Assembly (NCBI GenBank): GCA_001579985.1
Contig: LRSR01002576.1
Location: 1-64,000 of the forward strand
Source of the DNA: Hypsibius dujardini
Taxonomy: Eukaryota > Tardigrada > Eutardigrada > Parachela > Hypsibiidae
Direction: 5' to 3'
Length of the DNA: 64,000 nt
Shown here: one piece after another, positions 13,226 through 26,200 of the stretch
Position numbering within the stretch: position 1 is the first letter of the stretch
Layout of the letters: each line of letters starts with the position of its first letter
The notes under the pieces: model-generated
The model's database searches: none
Seen by the model: only the letters and a program-made list of their open reading frames with translations
What the model was told of the DNA's origin: nothing
Made by a program: the position numbers and the translations under genes

Positions 13226-14895
13226 TCTAAAGAACATGAAGGAAAAAATGGCTGTAAGGAGGGAAAAAAACATGTGCGAGATGATGAGATTGAAGCGGAC
13301 CAAGCAATCACCTGCAAACGACTGATCTGGTTCACGCACCTTGTATCCACGAGTCAGTCTCTGCGAGCAAAAGGAAATTTCCCACGCACCTACCAAAGAA
13401 TGAAATGCGTAAATGAAACAAAACGTGTGTGTTTAAAGACGCAAGTTAAAAAATATGAAGGAGTTGGAAAACTTCGGGAAGAGAATGAAGTCTATTTTTC
13501 ACGAAAACCCTGAAAGAGATAGGGTACAAACCTGCAAGGACTTGATCCGATTCAGATTAGTCGGCCCGTTCACACCAGCGAGGAAGGAACAAAATCAATA
13601 CGCACCGAGCCACCGATGCGACTTCGGGAGTAAAAATTGGGCGCAAGAATAGAATGAAAAATGAAGGCAAGGCCGGGAAACATTTGGGGAAGGTCGAAGG
13701 AGGAGAATTCCGCTGGAGGGCAGAAAAAAAATGCCAATAACCTCGAGTTGTTTTGATGTGATGCACGCGCTGTCGTTGTATGCAAACAGCTGATCAATCT
13801 GCGAGCATGAATAGAAAGCGGTGTGGCTTCCTGGTCAAGGCCTTATCAAGATGGGTTGTTTCTACATCATCGTGCTGATTTCCCATTGCGATAACGCTGA
13901 GTGAGACCTACGGGCTACAGGGACGGGTGAGTCATGCGCCGAATTGCAGCCCGCCTAATTTCTGAGTTTAAAACTTTTAACTTTCAAATCTCTCACTCGG
14001 ATCTGCACCCTGCGGATTGTTGGTCTTTATTTGAAATTTACTTGTTCGTCAAGGCTTATCAATAATCCATGTAATCCAGGTATAATAATTTCTATCAAAA
14101 ATGGCAGTACAAAACAGAACGGCAGTTCGCGGAGCTCTTCTCCTGATTTACGTGATTTACGCAACGTGAAATGACAAAACTCTTAATTTGTTAAGAAACG
14201 TATTGTCAACGTATGTAGAGTGCAAGCACTTTCTGTTAAAAATGAATTTCCCTCATAGACTGAAAATACGAAACACTCAAGATATTAAAAATGCAGACAG
14301 AATAAATTGTTTTAAAAAAACAATATATTAGCGCCACCTGTAGGAGGATTAAATTTAGGGCGGAGTTCGGCTGTGATAGTACAGCGAATCAGAGCGCGCG
14401 TGACTCATCGAAAATATTTATCAAGCAGTCGATAGAAATCAATCAACTTGATGAAAGGAGCGTCACTCAATGATAGGGCAAGTCCTCTTTTGTTATTAAG
14501 TAATTTCCCTAATCATATGAACACTCACACAAGTGGTTTCTACTCTCGTCCCATCATAATTGTTTAAACCGGTCATCATAAACCCTTTCCTGCCTCTCGT
14601 GCGTCGCTCTTGTCATCATAATGCTGAACAATTTTGCTCTCTGGTCAGACACCACACACAATTTCTCTCCTCACATGCAACTTTTTCCTTTCGCAGAATT
14701 TCAACCCCCTTTCCTTGCAGATAGAGTATGAAATGACCTCATCTGACTACTAAACCCACCTTGCTTTGCCTGGAGGCTTTGTTGTGCTTTTTTTGCATCG
14801 TGGATCTGTTGTCTTTTGCAAACTGGATTACCACCGCCGTCAACACTCATCTGTTTGCAGCAAAAGAAGAACGTTCTCCTCGTTGTCTCGCTGTG
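13226..14895. other. Divergent intergenic region (NRF-6-like / Abl)
   Basis: This 1.67-kb gap separates the start codons of two head-to-head genes. It must hold both 5' UTRs and promoters unless further non-coding exons exist. I see no clear TATA box or repeat family. The frame containing the Abl start is open back to 14761 without an upstream ATG. Confidence 0.5.
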
Positions 14896-16380
14896 ATGGG
14901 CGCTCAGCCGAGCAAAGACACTGCAGCAACGGTGCAGCAGTCACCAAGAGGATCCACTGCTTCCCTCATCAACAACGTTCTCACGCAATCGTCCCTCAGC
15001 CTGCGGGATAATCTCTGCGCAAAGGGGAGCCGCTCGCCGTCTTTGAAGGCCAAATTCCCCGCAGGAAGCAACATCTTCACGGAGCATAATGGTGAGGATT
15101 GCTGTTGTTTCCCTGTGTGATTGTGGAATTTGTCGGGCACCGTACTGGTTGATTAGTTGATTTGGTGCTTTGTGCTGCGTTGCAGTTTGTATGGTGGTTA
15201 GGGCTTGATTGATTGATTACATGGTCTGTTTTGCGGTGTGGGATTTTATGTGGTGTAGCAGTAATTGATTGATCGATTCGGATGATTTTGTCTTGACATT
15301 AAATTCGCAACACTTGATTGCAATGTCGTAAATTCATAGTGTGGTATTCAATGTTAACTTATGAATAGTTGGAATAATGTGCTGCTTGGATCACATGAAT
15401 CATGTGAATGCTGTATTGGTTTTTTTATATTTTGGTCGATTTTTGTCATTTATTCTGTTGTGCGTAGGAAGATAGAACAAACTAATCCTTGATTGATTAG
15501 TTGGTTGACTATTTATATTTGCTCAGCTCATAGTGTAGTAGATTGATTGATTGCAGTTTTTCATGTGCTTAATTTGCGTCATGTAATGCGTGGGGTTCCG
15601 TTAATTGATTGACTTTGACGTTTCTGTTGAAAGTAATTTTTTCAACCAACGTGGGGATTTATTTAATGAAAGAACGACATCACACTAAAAAAAGAAAGGA
15701 TTGTGAGATATTTCAGGTTTACGTCCTAAGAATTTTTTCGTTGCTGTTCTGGATTTTCTCAGCAGACGCCTTGGGCAAATTTTGTCCAGCGAACCGGAGA
15801 GTTCAATCGCTTGTGGATGCGAAAACCGGTAGTCGGATCGGAAACTTTTCCCTCGTCGTCGTGAATGTCGACGATCGTCTCGTCATTCTCGGTCGACTCA
15901 ATTTTCGCTGAGTTTTGCTGCTTTTACGGCGGGCATTAATGAGGCATACACTGTCCGTTTGCCGCAACTTGCCACCGATATGACCCATAAATAATATGTA
16001 TCCACTTTCCACCACCGGAGAACGAGGGAGCGACCGATCGCTGACCGGCGTTATGAGATTTTCGCATCAAGCCGGACGAGTTTTCATCGACTTTGGTGGA
16101 GATGGAGGCACTCTTTGAATAGGTCGTTACTCGACTTATCGTACACGTGTGGAGATGTCTGTCGCTCCTTTTGTCAATATATCACATTTTTGCCCTCCAG
16201 GAGAAAAAACCCAACTTCGGGTACTTGGATGGATCACGTGTCTGCCTGCCTACTTTATCACCTCTTCGCCTGTATGTTTGCCTAACTATGAACGTATCTA
16301 ATGTTTCTGTTTGTCTGCCCGTCTGTCTATCTGCCTATCCGTTTGTCTGCCTGTCTGTCTATTTGCCTATCCGTTTGTCC

Positions 16381-16422
<42 letters not shown>

Positions 16423-19400
16423 GTGCTTCTTTATCTCTCTTTGTCTATCCGTCTGTCTATCTTCTCTGTCTTCTTTGTATCTGTTTCTCTGCCTGTTTCT
16501 CTGTTTGTGATAGGGAGCTGCCGCGGTACACTAAAAGGATGAAGCGATGGAAGGTGTTGAGTTGCACGCGGCGGCTGTTATGGACGAACGGACGCGGGAT
16601 TAAGGAAATCGAATTTCGCTGTGTCTCTACAATGTCTCGCTCTCTGTGTTGGGTGTTTGTCTTGTCATGGTGGGATATAGGCCACTTTGTCGATCAGGAA
16701 TATATGTATTGGGTGTGGATATTCCTCACAAGGGGAAGAAGTAGTCTAGAAAGAGAGGCGCTCGTCAGTTCCGTCTTGCTGGTTATTTGGCGTTATTTTT
16801 TGAGTTATGACTTTGACTTAAGACTTGACCCGGTGTCTGTGTGTCTTTTCTTGTCTGTTCGCTTCCGTGGCTTAAGTCAACAACTTACTGTTTTTTGTAG
16901 TCGAATTACCATGGCGAGGCGGGAGTGGTTAAGAGGTAGTTAAATGTTACACTGGGAAGCAGACAGACAGACGGATAGACAAACATACATAGATACAGAC
17001 ATGCATACAGACAGACAGAACAGACCGACATGCATACAGACAGACAGACAAACAGACAGACAAATAAATAAACTGGGAGATGGACATTTGATGAAGCATG
17101 ATTGATTGATATTATCAATTTCTTTCGCCTACTTCCCACCGGGCTTTTGTCTGAGTAACAATCTGTTTAGTTGCATAAGGGGTGTAATTAATTATTGACA
17201 AAAGCAATTCCACTTCTCATGCATGTGCGTGTGCGATGTCGTCTTGTTTAATTTCTCACCACCTCAAAAAGCATTTGAGAAATTTAGCGGACAGACAGCA
17301 CGAGCAGCAACAGCAGCCGACAGGTGCAAGTGTGTTAAACAATTTATTTGCTTAGGATGTTGTGGCGAGCGAGCGGTGTGATAAAAAAGAAAGTCGGATC
17401 TCTCGATACACTTTTCGGGCGGAATAATTGTCTGTCTGTCTATTTGCCTGTCTATGTCTGTAAAGTGAGAGTCAAAAAAGTAGGTCGCATCGTTTATACC
17501 CATTTTGTGTGAGTGTGTGATGTGACACTCTCCTCCTTTCAGGCGCGAATTTTCATCCCTTTTCAGCAAATTTACGCCGACGACTGTGTCTATCTGCCTG
17601 CCCGTCTTTCTATGAAGGCTTGATAAAAGCCGACCGGACGTTCGATCGACTCTGTTTCAAAAGATGTGTTCCTCCTTTCGTTTCTAGTATGCAAACGGAA
17701 GACTGGCAGGGATGGAAGACAGGAAGGAATAATGTCTGAGAGAGGGGAGAGAAAGAAAAATGGTCGAGGCGATTTTCGGTCGCTTTGACTTTGCGGTAGT
17801 ATTTCATCATTATGATCCGTTGACGGTCTTCATTGTAAAGGAATGGTAGCCTGAATATTGAAGGAAGTTTGGCAAAAAATGGGCTAAATCGATATTTAGA
17901 ATCTGTTGTGAGGACCGTTACCACTTTCGTCTGTGTTTCGTCCCTGTCTGCTTGTCTGCACGTGATTCTGTTTCTCTGCATGTCTGTCTGTCTGTATGTT
18001 TGTCTGGCTGACTGCCTACATTTATATGTTTCTGTCTGTCTGTCTATTTATCTGCCTGTCTGATTTTCTGCTTGTTCTTCTGCCTGCGTGCCTGCCTTGG
18101 TTACCGGCAGTCGACTTGAGTCTTGTATGTCTGTGGACTTTTCATCAGGCATGAGTGTCGTCTTCAGCCTTGTCAATGAACTCGTTTTTCTTGCTTGTTA
18201 TTTCTGTCTGCTTGCTTACTGCGCTATTGTCTGTCAGCGAAAATATTGTGAATTGGTTCAGCGTATCTGCAATGCTATTTATGCAGCATCCCTTAGCGTT
18301 TTCCATAAATTTGACCGTCGATCGTCTCGTCATATGATGAATGAGCCGGGCTTGATCTCTCTCTCTCTTCTGCTTGCTTATCAATATTCATGGCCTCATC
18401 TCATCTGATCTCTCGGAGATTGCATCGTCGTGCAGCAGATCTTTGGCGAAGATTCTTATTTCGTCTGTGCTTTGCCCGCTCAGACATGTCACAGACAGAC
18501 AGACAGACAAATAGGCAGACAGACAGTCACAAGTTGTGTACGTATAATCGTTGAGGGTCGCGGTAGACAATCAGGCGCGAGCTGGTCGCCGTAAGGGTCT
18601 TAGTTCCGCTTGTTGGTTGTCTGTCTGCCTCTACTTCGTAATCGTTTTTGATTTATGAGAACGAGCGAGACAGACAGTGGAAATGACGGCCGATTGTTTG
18701 TATTGTGGAAGGGGCGGCATGTGTGTGTGTGACTGGAAAGAGTCTGTTATTATCCCGTCGTCTGTGTTTGTTCTGCCTGTATTTCAATTGACTGCTGGGT
18801 GGAGTAGCATATATGACTATTTCTACAATACATTTTACCTAGTTATTCGACATCACAAAGATCGGCCTTTCTTAAATGTCTTTTTTTTCGAAAGTAAGTT
18901 CAAGTTTCTAAAGTTAATATTTATTGAGTGTCGACAATTTTATATTTATTTGACATTATTTTCCGTCCAGCTATCTAGTTACAGCTAGACGTGCTCTCTG
19001 TCTATTTGACTATGTGCCTGTTTGTGTCTGTCTTGTCTGTCTGTCTCTGTCTCCCTGTTTCTGTCTGTCTGTATGTCTTTCTCTGTCTGCCTGGCTTGGT
19101 GTGTCTGTCTCTGTCTGTCTGCCTGCCTGTCTGTCAGCAATTTGTCCGTGGTTGTCTGTTACATGCCCGTTGGTGTCTGCAAAGAAGATTGCGGCACATT
19201 TTAAAGTGTAATCTTGTGACTGCAATGTGAAATTGAGATTCGATGGACAGCAGCAGCGCCACACCAGTGGTCAGCCGGAAGAGACTTGAGCCGTGACGCT
19301 CGTCGACGACCACGCTCCGCTGAAGACAGACAGTCCGCTGAAGAGGACGATTTGTGAACGGAAAATTGTCATGGTCATATTATCGAGCACAGAATTCGTG

Positions 19401-22400
19401 TCTGCACATGTGTCTGTCTGTCTCTACTCTAGGCAGGCTGACCAGTGGTGAATGTGCAAGTTTGCAAATTCGCCTCTTGAAAAGTGAAGGTTCAAATCTC
19501 GAAAATGTGTCTGTCTCTCTCTCTGTCTCTCTCTCTCTGCGTGTGTGGTGGAAAATGAACTTGTCCAGTCAGCCGGCCGGCGGAGTGGGAGAAGTGTTTG
19601 TTCGTCAGTCAGTCCGTGGAATCTGGGAGGTGCATTTTCGATGTTGTGTGGCGGTGATGTTATGGGCAGAGAATCAGAGTACGGTCACAGTAACTCACAA
19701 GCAGGCAGACAGACAGACATGTATGGGGGGAGGATATTTGACGACGTGCTGATAGACCGGAAGCGCAGCGTGCGAAACTGCTAATGACGCCGGTTTGTTG
19801 TTCAATAATGTGCTGGTATGGTCACTGCTGGTGTGGGATTTTTGGCTGAGGAGAGGAGGATGTTTCAAAGTTGCGGCACGCCGGACGTGACTAGTCGACC
19901 GAGGGGAAAGGAAGGCAGACAGACACTCCATAAACTGTTGAATGGATCGAGCACTTTAACTTTTACCAAATAAACGTCTGCTTGTCTGTCTGTTTTCTTG
20001 TCTATCTTTCTTTATGTCTGCCTATCTCTGTCTGTCTGTTTGCCTTTTTCTGCCTGCATATCTGTTTATATGTCTGTCTGTCTGCCTGTCTGCTTGTTTA
20101 TCTGCATCACTATCAATCTACCTGCTTGTTATTGTCTGTCTGACCTCTTGTCCTGATAGCTGTTTGTCTGGGGCTTATCTTTCTGTGCCCATTTGTCTTC
20201 AGCACCTCTTTAGCGTTCACAAAGCCCTGCTAATTAATTGGAGTATGATGTGTTTGGTCTTTTGTGTCGCCCTTAATTATCGCGCAATTGATGACGGATT
20301 CATTTTTATCACTTAGTTGATTGATTACGTTCCATTCTCGGCTCTCCTCGCCGGCAGTTCATATCTCCGTTTGTGTGTGTATCTATTTGTGTACTGGTAC
20401 ACGCTTTCTCCAATCCGTTTGTCTTCTTCAGCGCGGCAACCCAAGACAACAAGCCTCAATTGTTTTCTTCTTGTCTGTCTGCATGCATCGTCATTTCAAG
20501 TGGACGAGAGGCGGCGACCTAGACCTCTCGATGATGATCTTTCTCGCCGCAACACCGCACGGACCACCACAACGCAACATCTCGTTACCGTAACCCCACA
20601 ATTGAGTATCTCGACTTGTGTCTACTGTATACCTGAGAGCTATGAACTTTAATGACCGCGTCAACCCCTTTTCGGAGAGATCTGTTGGTCGGTTGGATCT
20701 GGTGTGGCGGCGGTGGTGGTGTTGCGTTGTGGTGGTGTACTCATCTCGTCATCATCATGTCACGGTCAACTAGTGATATTAATTAGACGCGCGAACTCAC
20801 TCACAGTCAGACAACTGCTGCTGTTGCTGCCTGGATGAATGGACGACGGATTGTATGCTCGATCGGAGGGGTTCTTCGCACGTTCTTTCGCTTTGTGCGC
20901 GGAAATCAAGAAATACATTCGAAGCGACATGTCATGTTTGTACTTTGATTTGGCCTGTCAAGGCAACTGTGAATTAGCACGCGTGTTGCTTTTTCTTCGT
21001 CTTTACGCATTTCTGTTCTAGTTATGGTGTCTGCCTGTGTGTCTGTCTTTTTCTTGAGTCTGTGTAGATGTTACTGTCTGTCTGTGCACGTCTCTTTCTG
21101 TCCCTGAGGTAGTTTTTGGAGAAACCGACAGACAGGCCAAGAACAGAAGCACGGACGGACAGATAGACAGACAGACAGATAGAGAGATTGGCAGACAGTC
21201 AGGCAGACACATAAACACAGACGTACTAACAGATATGCAATTAGACAAACAGAAAGAGAGACAGACTGCAAAGTTGCCATTGCCACAGAATCATTTTATT
21301 TATTGTATGCACTGTATAGTATGTAACCTCGATCTGTCGACAGGTCGGACAATTGAATGGGGGTTTTTCATCTTGGTTTTTTCGAGCTGTCCATTGAAGT
21401 GATCTATCGATGGTCATGTTTGTGTATACTGTATGTGTGTGTCGTCGAAATTTGACGGAAGTCGTGTGTTGGAAAATAGTGGCTGGTAATAATTGCGGCA
21501 CGAATATTCATTCAAACATTGAGCGTTTCATTTTTTTGTGTTTTGCTGCCGGTGCGTTTTGCCCATAACTAAAGGTTGATGGAAGACGTCTCGAAAGGTG
21601 TCACATTTCCTGTGTTTTTCCTTGTGATGATTGTCATTGTGCCACGGAGGTGGCGATTTCGCTCGACACTTTGCATTATTAAAATTTTGTCGACCTCATG
21701 CAAAAATTGTGCGAAGAACAAAAGTGAAGTCGATGGTTTCAAGAAGACCGGTTTATTGTGTTGGTACATTGGCTCTTTGTAGAACGATAGACGTATAAGG
21801 GCAGACAGACAAGCAAACAGACAAGCAAACAGACAGTCAGGCACACAGTCAGGCAGACAGGCAGTTAGACAGACAAGCAGATAAGCATATTGACAGTCAG
21901 ACATCGCTTTGTCAGTCTGTCGATGTCCGTGTATGAGAACAGGAAGGCGCACTTGAAAGTGCTAGACAGGATATGCATGTACATGTAATCTGTCATGGAA
22001 AATGGACGTTCGCACAGATTTCTCCGGCGTGGCTGTGTGTCCGAACTCTCATTTCCGTTTGAATTTTCCACTTTACGTTCCATCCCTCTCATTTCATCGC
22101 CGTATCATAATCTGGGCCAATTTTCCATCGCTCTCCCCTCGCCTGCTGCTTTTCCTAGTCCACTGGATGTGAGCTTATCTTGACTTAACGGCTTAGGCCT
22201 GAAACATGCATCTCCCGCAGCATGGATACACATTCAGAAGCCGCCAGCTTCATCCCTCGAGCAGTTTCTCAAGGGCCACGACATTTCGAGTACAGTACCA
22301 ACTAAGGCCTTCCGGATTCTCAACTAGTTCGGTCCGTGGGAGAGGGAGAGGGAAGAAACGAATCTCATCGTGTGGATTGTCTGTCTGTCTGGGTAGATGT

Positions 22401-23174
22401 GTGTGGCGTTGATGTCTGAAAGTGATCCGATGGCCGTTAGTTTTCAGTTTTCAAGCATCACTGAACGTGATGATTCCTTCTTGAGTGCGCTGGAGGAAAG
22501 CGGAGTGCAAATTGGAGTTTTTAGGAATTAGCTGTCATGAGTGCCTGTAGAGGGCGCTTCTGTCGTCGTGATCTTCTACGCGCATCTTTTGAATGGGTGT
22601 AGCTCAAGTATCGGTTTGGTTTTCCCTTCTTACCCTCGTCTAAACCTAATCCTTGAATGAAGGATTTAGTATTCCCTCTCCAATTGATCCTCAGTTGTAA
22701 AAGATCCCGAAAAAGAAATTGAAAGGGCCCGGCTCAGACAACAAACGTGGAGAATGTACGTATGATGTTATTGAAACAATGTCGCTTGCTTTGTTTCTCT
22801 CAGGTGAAAAGAACCTGCTGCGCAACATGGATTTTTCTTGCATAAATTTTATGGCATCTTGTTATCCTTTGATTTGACTAACTCCACGTGTGATTTTGAT
22901 TTGATGTGATACAGTGTGACTCGCGATCCAACCAAAACACATATGCGATAATGCACCACAGCGTAAGCCAAAACGGAGTATGCTTGAATGACAGAGAATA
23001 CTTACACCCGGATCTGGAGAGATGTGGTATCTCTGATAGCTGCCACTGCCAGTCTCTCAATCTCTCTTGCAGTGAGAAAAACATACCAACCTGAGAAGAA
23101 TTACTTGTTTTTCTCGCTCATAGTCTTGTTGAGAGAATTGCCAAAAGCTTAAGCATCTCGAGATATCTGCCTGC

Positions 23175-23209
<35 letters not shown>

Positions 23210-26200
23210 CCTGTCTGCCTGCCTGGCTCTCTGTCTGTCTGTCTGCCTGTCTGCCTGGCTGCCTGGCTCTCTGTCTGTCTGTCTGCCTGTCTGCCTGCCT
23301 GGCTCTCTGTCTGTCTGTCTGCCTGTCTGCCTCCCTGGCTCTCTATTACTGTACTAGTGCTGTACTAGTACGATACTGGTACCTCTACTTCATATTGCTT
23401 TGATACTCGTACTACTGTGTTGCCGGATCTAATTGACGTCTTTTCGTTTTAATTTTACGTTTTTGCAGCTGTGAAAATGTGGGACAATGTCCTTTATGGA
23501 CTGATCCGTCCACAGCCGTCCTCGTGACATGCCTGGATGTTTTTTGTTTAGTTGAACAGTGATGTGTGATTTGATGATGAATGATATATATTTCGTCTCA
23601 ACGTTGCTTGCTCCGCAGTCCACACTACTGTCTCTCTCTCTGTCCTGTGGCTGAAAGAGAGAAGCTTCATTTCGCGGGAACCATAGTCTAGAGGAGCGGG
23701 AAACGCCGGCGTTGCAACTCTCCCTGAAGTTGATTCGCTTATGGTAGAAGAGAGCGACCCCGAGAGCTCTCTGCCTGCCTGCTCTCTCCGCTCTGGGGAG
23801 GATGGCGCGTACACTTTTTCTAAATGGATTATGACGCCGTTTTTTAACCTCTCACTCACTTGACTACTACTCTCTCCTGCCCACGCGCTACGCTAGAGTA
23901 ACGCCGGGGAATGTTCCTCCTTGCGTCCTCCGCGAAGTTACCGACCGTTGACTCTCGCTCAAAGAGCCCTCGCGCGTTTTACGCCGTTTATTTGTGATTC
24001 CCGTTTTCGGACGCGGTCGAAACTCTATCCCTGATTGATTCCGGACAACTGTCTGTCTGCCTGCCTGCCTTGAGTGTTGCTTTTTTTGTCCGAGAGCGCG
24101 AACACACGAACGGACGGATTGGAATACTTTTTCCGGAAGGAATGTCTGCCTGTCCTGCCTGGATCGCTGAAATGCGAAACGGAAAAAGTGGAGGATGACT
24201 TAATTATCGATCGGCATGGAGCAGGCGATCAATGTCTTTGAAGCCTTCTGGCAGGGTAGGCACTGCTGCCATGTGGGGGGAGGGTTGGTGTTTCCGGGGG
24301 AGACATATCAAGCAGCCGGAAGCTCTTTTCCAGGGGAAGAGAGAGGCGATCAATTTTTGACCCAGTTTTCGGGTTCTTTCTCCCTGCTGTAGTTTTACCC
24401 TTGCATGCCTGTGTCTGTGCGGTTGACGGGCGATTCTGTGTGTGTTTGCCTGTCAGTTTGAGGGGGCGTTAACAGGCGAACCGGAAGACGTAAATGGCCT
24501 GCCGCCGTCTTTAGAGAATGTCTTGGAAGTAATCTTCCAGTCGTGTCGGCTGGTATTAGCGGTGGAATGTGGGTTAAACAGACATATGTCTGAACTGATT
24601 GAAATTGATTTTGATGCTACTTTCTAAGATGCGAATTATCTTTTAGGTACGCTGGATGATTTTCTGCGTGCCTGAATGTCTGTCTTGTCTGGTTGTCGGC
24701 CTACTCGTTGAGTCATGCATGTGTCTGTTTGCCTGTATATGCAGCTCCACACGTTAACTTGTCTGTCTGTTTATCTTTTCCGTCGTTGATTTGCCCGGAA
24801 TTTCTAATTAACTGTCGTATTTGAACATTTTGTCTGAACTCGAACTCGTCTTTGGCAGTTTCTTCCCTGGTTTCTGAGTTAATGGCCATGTTCTCCTTGC
24901 AGAAGCCCTCCTGCAGACAAGGCCATTGCCCAGCGCGCCCGGATCCGGTGGAGTGGGACGGAGGAAGCTGTCGACTTCTTCGGAAGGTGTGGGTGCTATG
25001 ACAGGTTCGACTTCCGACACGGAGAGCATTACGACGACGGCCAGCGGTTCCCTGCTGGATCAGCCGCGCTGGATGTCCAAGGAGAATCTTGTCTCGGACG
25101 CTGACTCCCTCAGCGATGACGGGACCACGATTTTTGTGGCGTTATACGACTTCCAACCGGTCGCGGATAAACAGCTCCTCCTGCGGAAAGGTTGGTTTTT
25201 ATGGTGATATGTCTGTGTGCTTGTTTGTCTGTTTGTTGTCTGCCTGGTTGCCTCCCTTTCATGTTTCTCTACATGTATGCCTGTCTGTCTGTCGCTCTGT
25301 CTGTCGCTCTGTCTGTCCCTGTTTGTCTGTCTGTCCTGTCCGCATGTGTTCCTGCCTGTCTGCCTTTTTGTCATTGTGTCTACCTCACTGGTTCCTGCTT
25401 GTCTGTGTGTCGTTGGAACTGCCTGGTTGTCTACGCCTGTGTCTGAACGTTTTCTGTAATGCTTCCTTTCGTAACGATTTTTCCTCGTCAAATCTAAATG
25501 CCCTTGCGTAAGACTTAATTGATGGATCAGTTCACGGGAAAATCAGCGAATCGGTCAGCCCAATCTGCATACTCTGCGTTCATTCATTCCACCTAATGCC
25601 TTACGTTACGTGTGAGAGATTGTTGTTTTTAATTGACATATTTGCTTCTCACATCTAACACAGACTCCGGCGCGGCTTTTCCTTCTCTCTTATTATCACA
25701 CATTTAACTTTTTGCTCCAGTTCCTCTGCTTTGCTGCACCGCACTTGCGATATGATTGCCTGTCTTGCCTGCCTACGTGCCGGAATTCAAGAGTCAAAAG
25801 GCACTTTTTTTGACGTGACCGGCAGTAGTTTATCTTGAGGAAGCTTTGCCTGACAGGCCAAACTGACAGACATAGACAGACAGCGAAGGAATATGGAGAG
25901 AGACGCATGAGCAGACACTTGAGTGACGACGTTATTAGCATCTTCGTGTTGCCTGCTAAGTGCCTCCAGCAGTGGCTTGCGTTTATTTCTTCCATTCTTG
26001 TGTTTATATTACGTCGATCGAAAAAACAAGGAGCATTTATGAATTGTGTTTGTTCTGACTTTTTTCGGTATTCTTTTCAGGTCAACAGCTGCGAGTGATT
26101 GCGCATAACTCAACGCAGGAGTGGTGCGAAGCAGAGCTCCTGACCACCGGAGAGGTTGGATGGGTACCCGCCAACTATATCTCTCCAATTTCTAGTCTGG

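Larger units (their letters stand above)
15092..24902 (+). other. 9.8-kb first intron of Abl, packed with TCTG/CAGA repeats
   Basis: This is a long intron between the myristoylation exon and the SH3-proximal exon. It contains at least nine separate tetranucleotide tracts in both orientations, plus an inverted repeat of 17 bp (20563-20579 with 20720-20736). Most long open frames here are readings of the repeats and encode Cys-Leu-Ser-Val runs. Confidence 0.8.

Noticed and set aside
14761-14895. In-frame open extension upstream of the Abl ATG with a hydrophobic stretch
   Set aside because: It has no ATG, and the first ATG gives the expected MGxxxSK myristoylation start. The hydrophobic reading is most likely 5' UTR.
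16147-16943. Overlapping open frames giving Cys-Leu-Ser-Val repeats (also near 18.9-20.1, 25.2, 26.8-27.1, 53.4 and 58.6 kb)
   Set aside because: They are direct readings of TCTG repeats in several frames at once. This is low-complexity DNA, not protein.
20563-20736. 17-bp perfect inverted repeat with a 140-bp spacer
   Set aside because: The arms are simple ACC/GGT-rich sequence without a target duplication. Not enough for a mobile element call.
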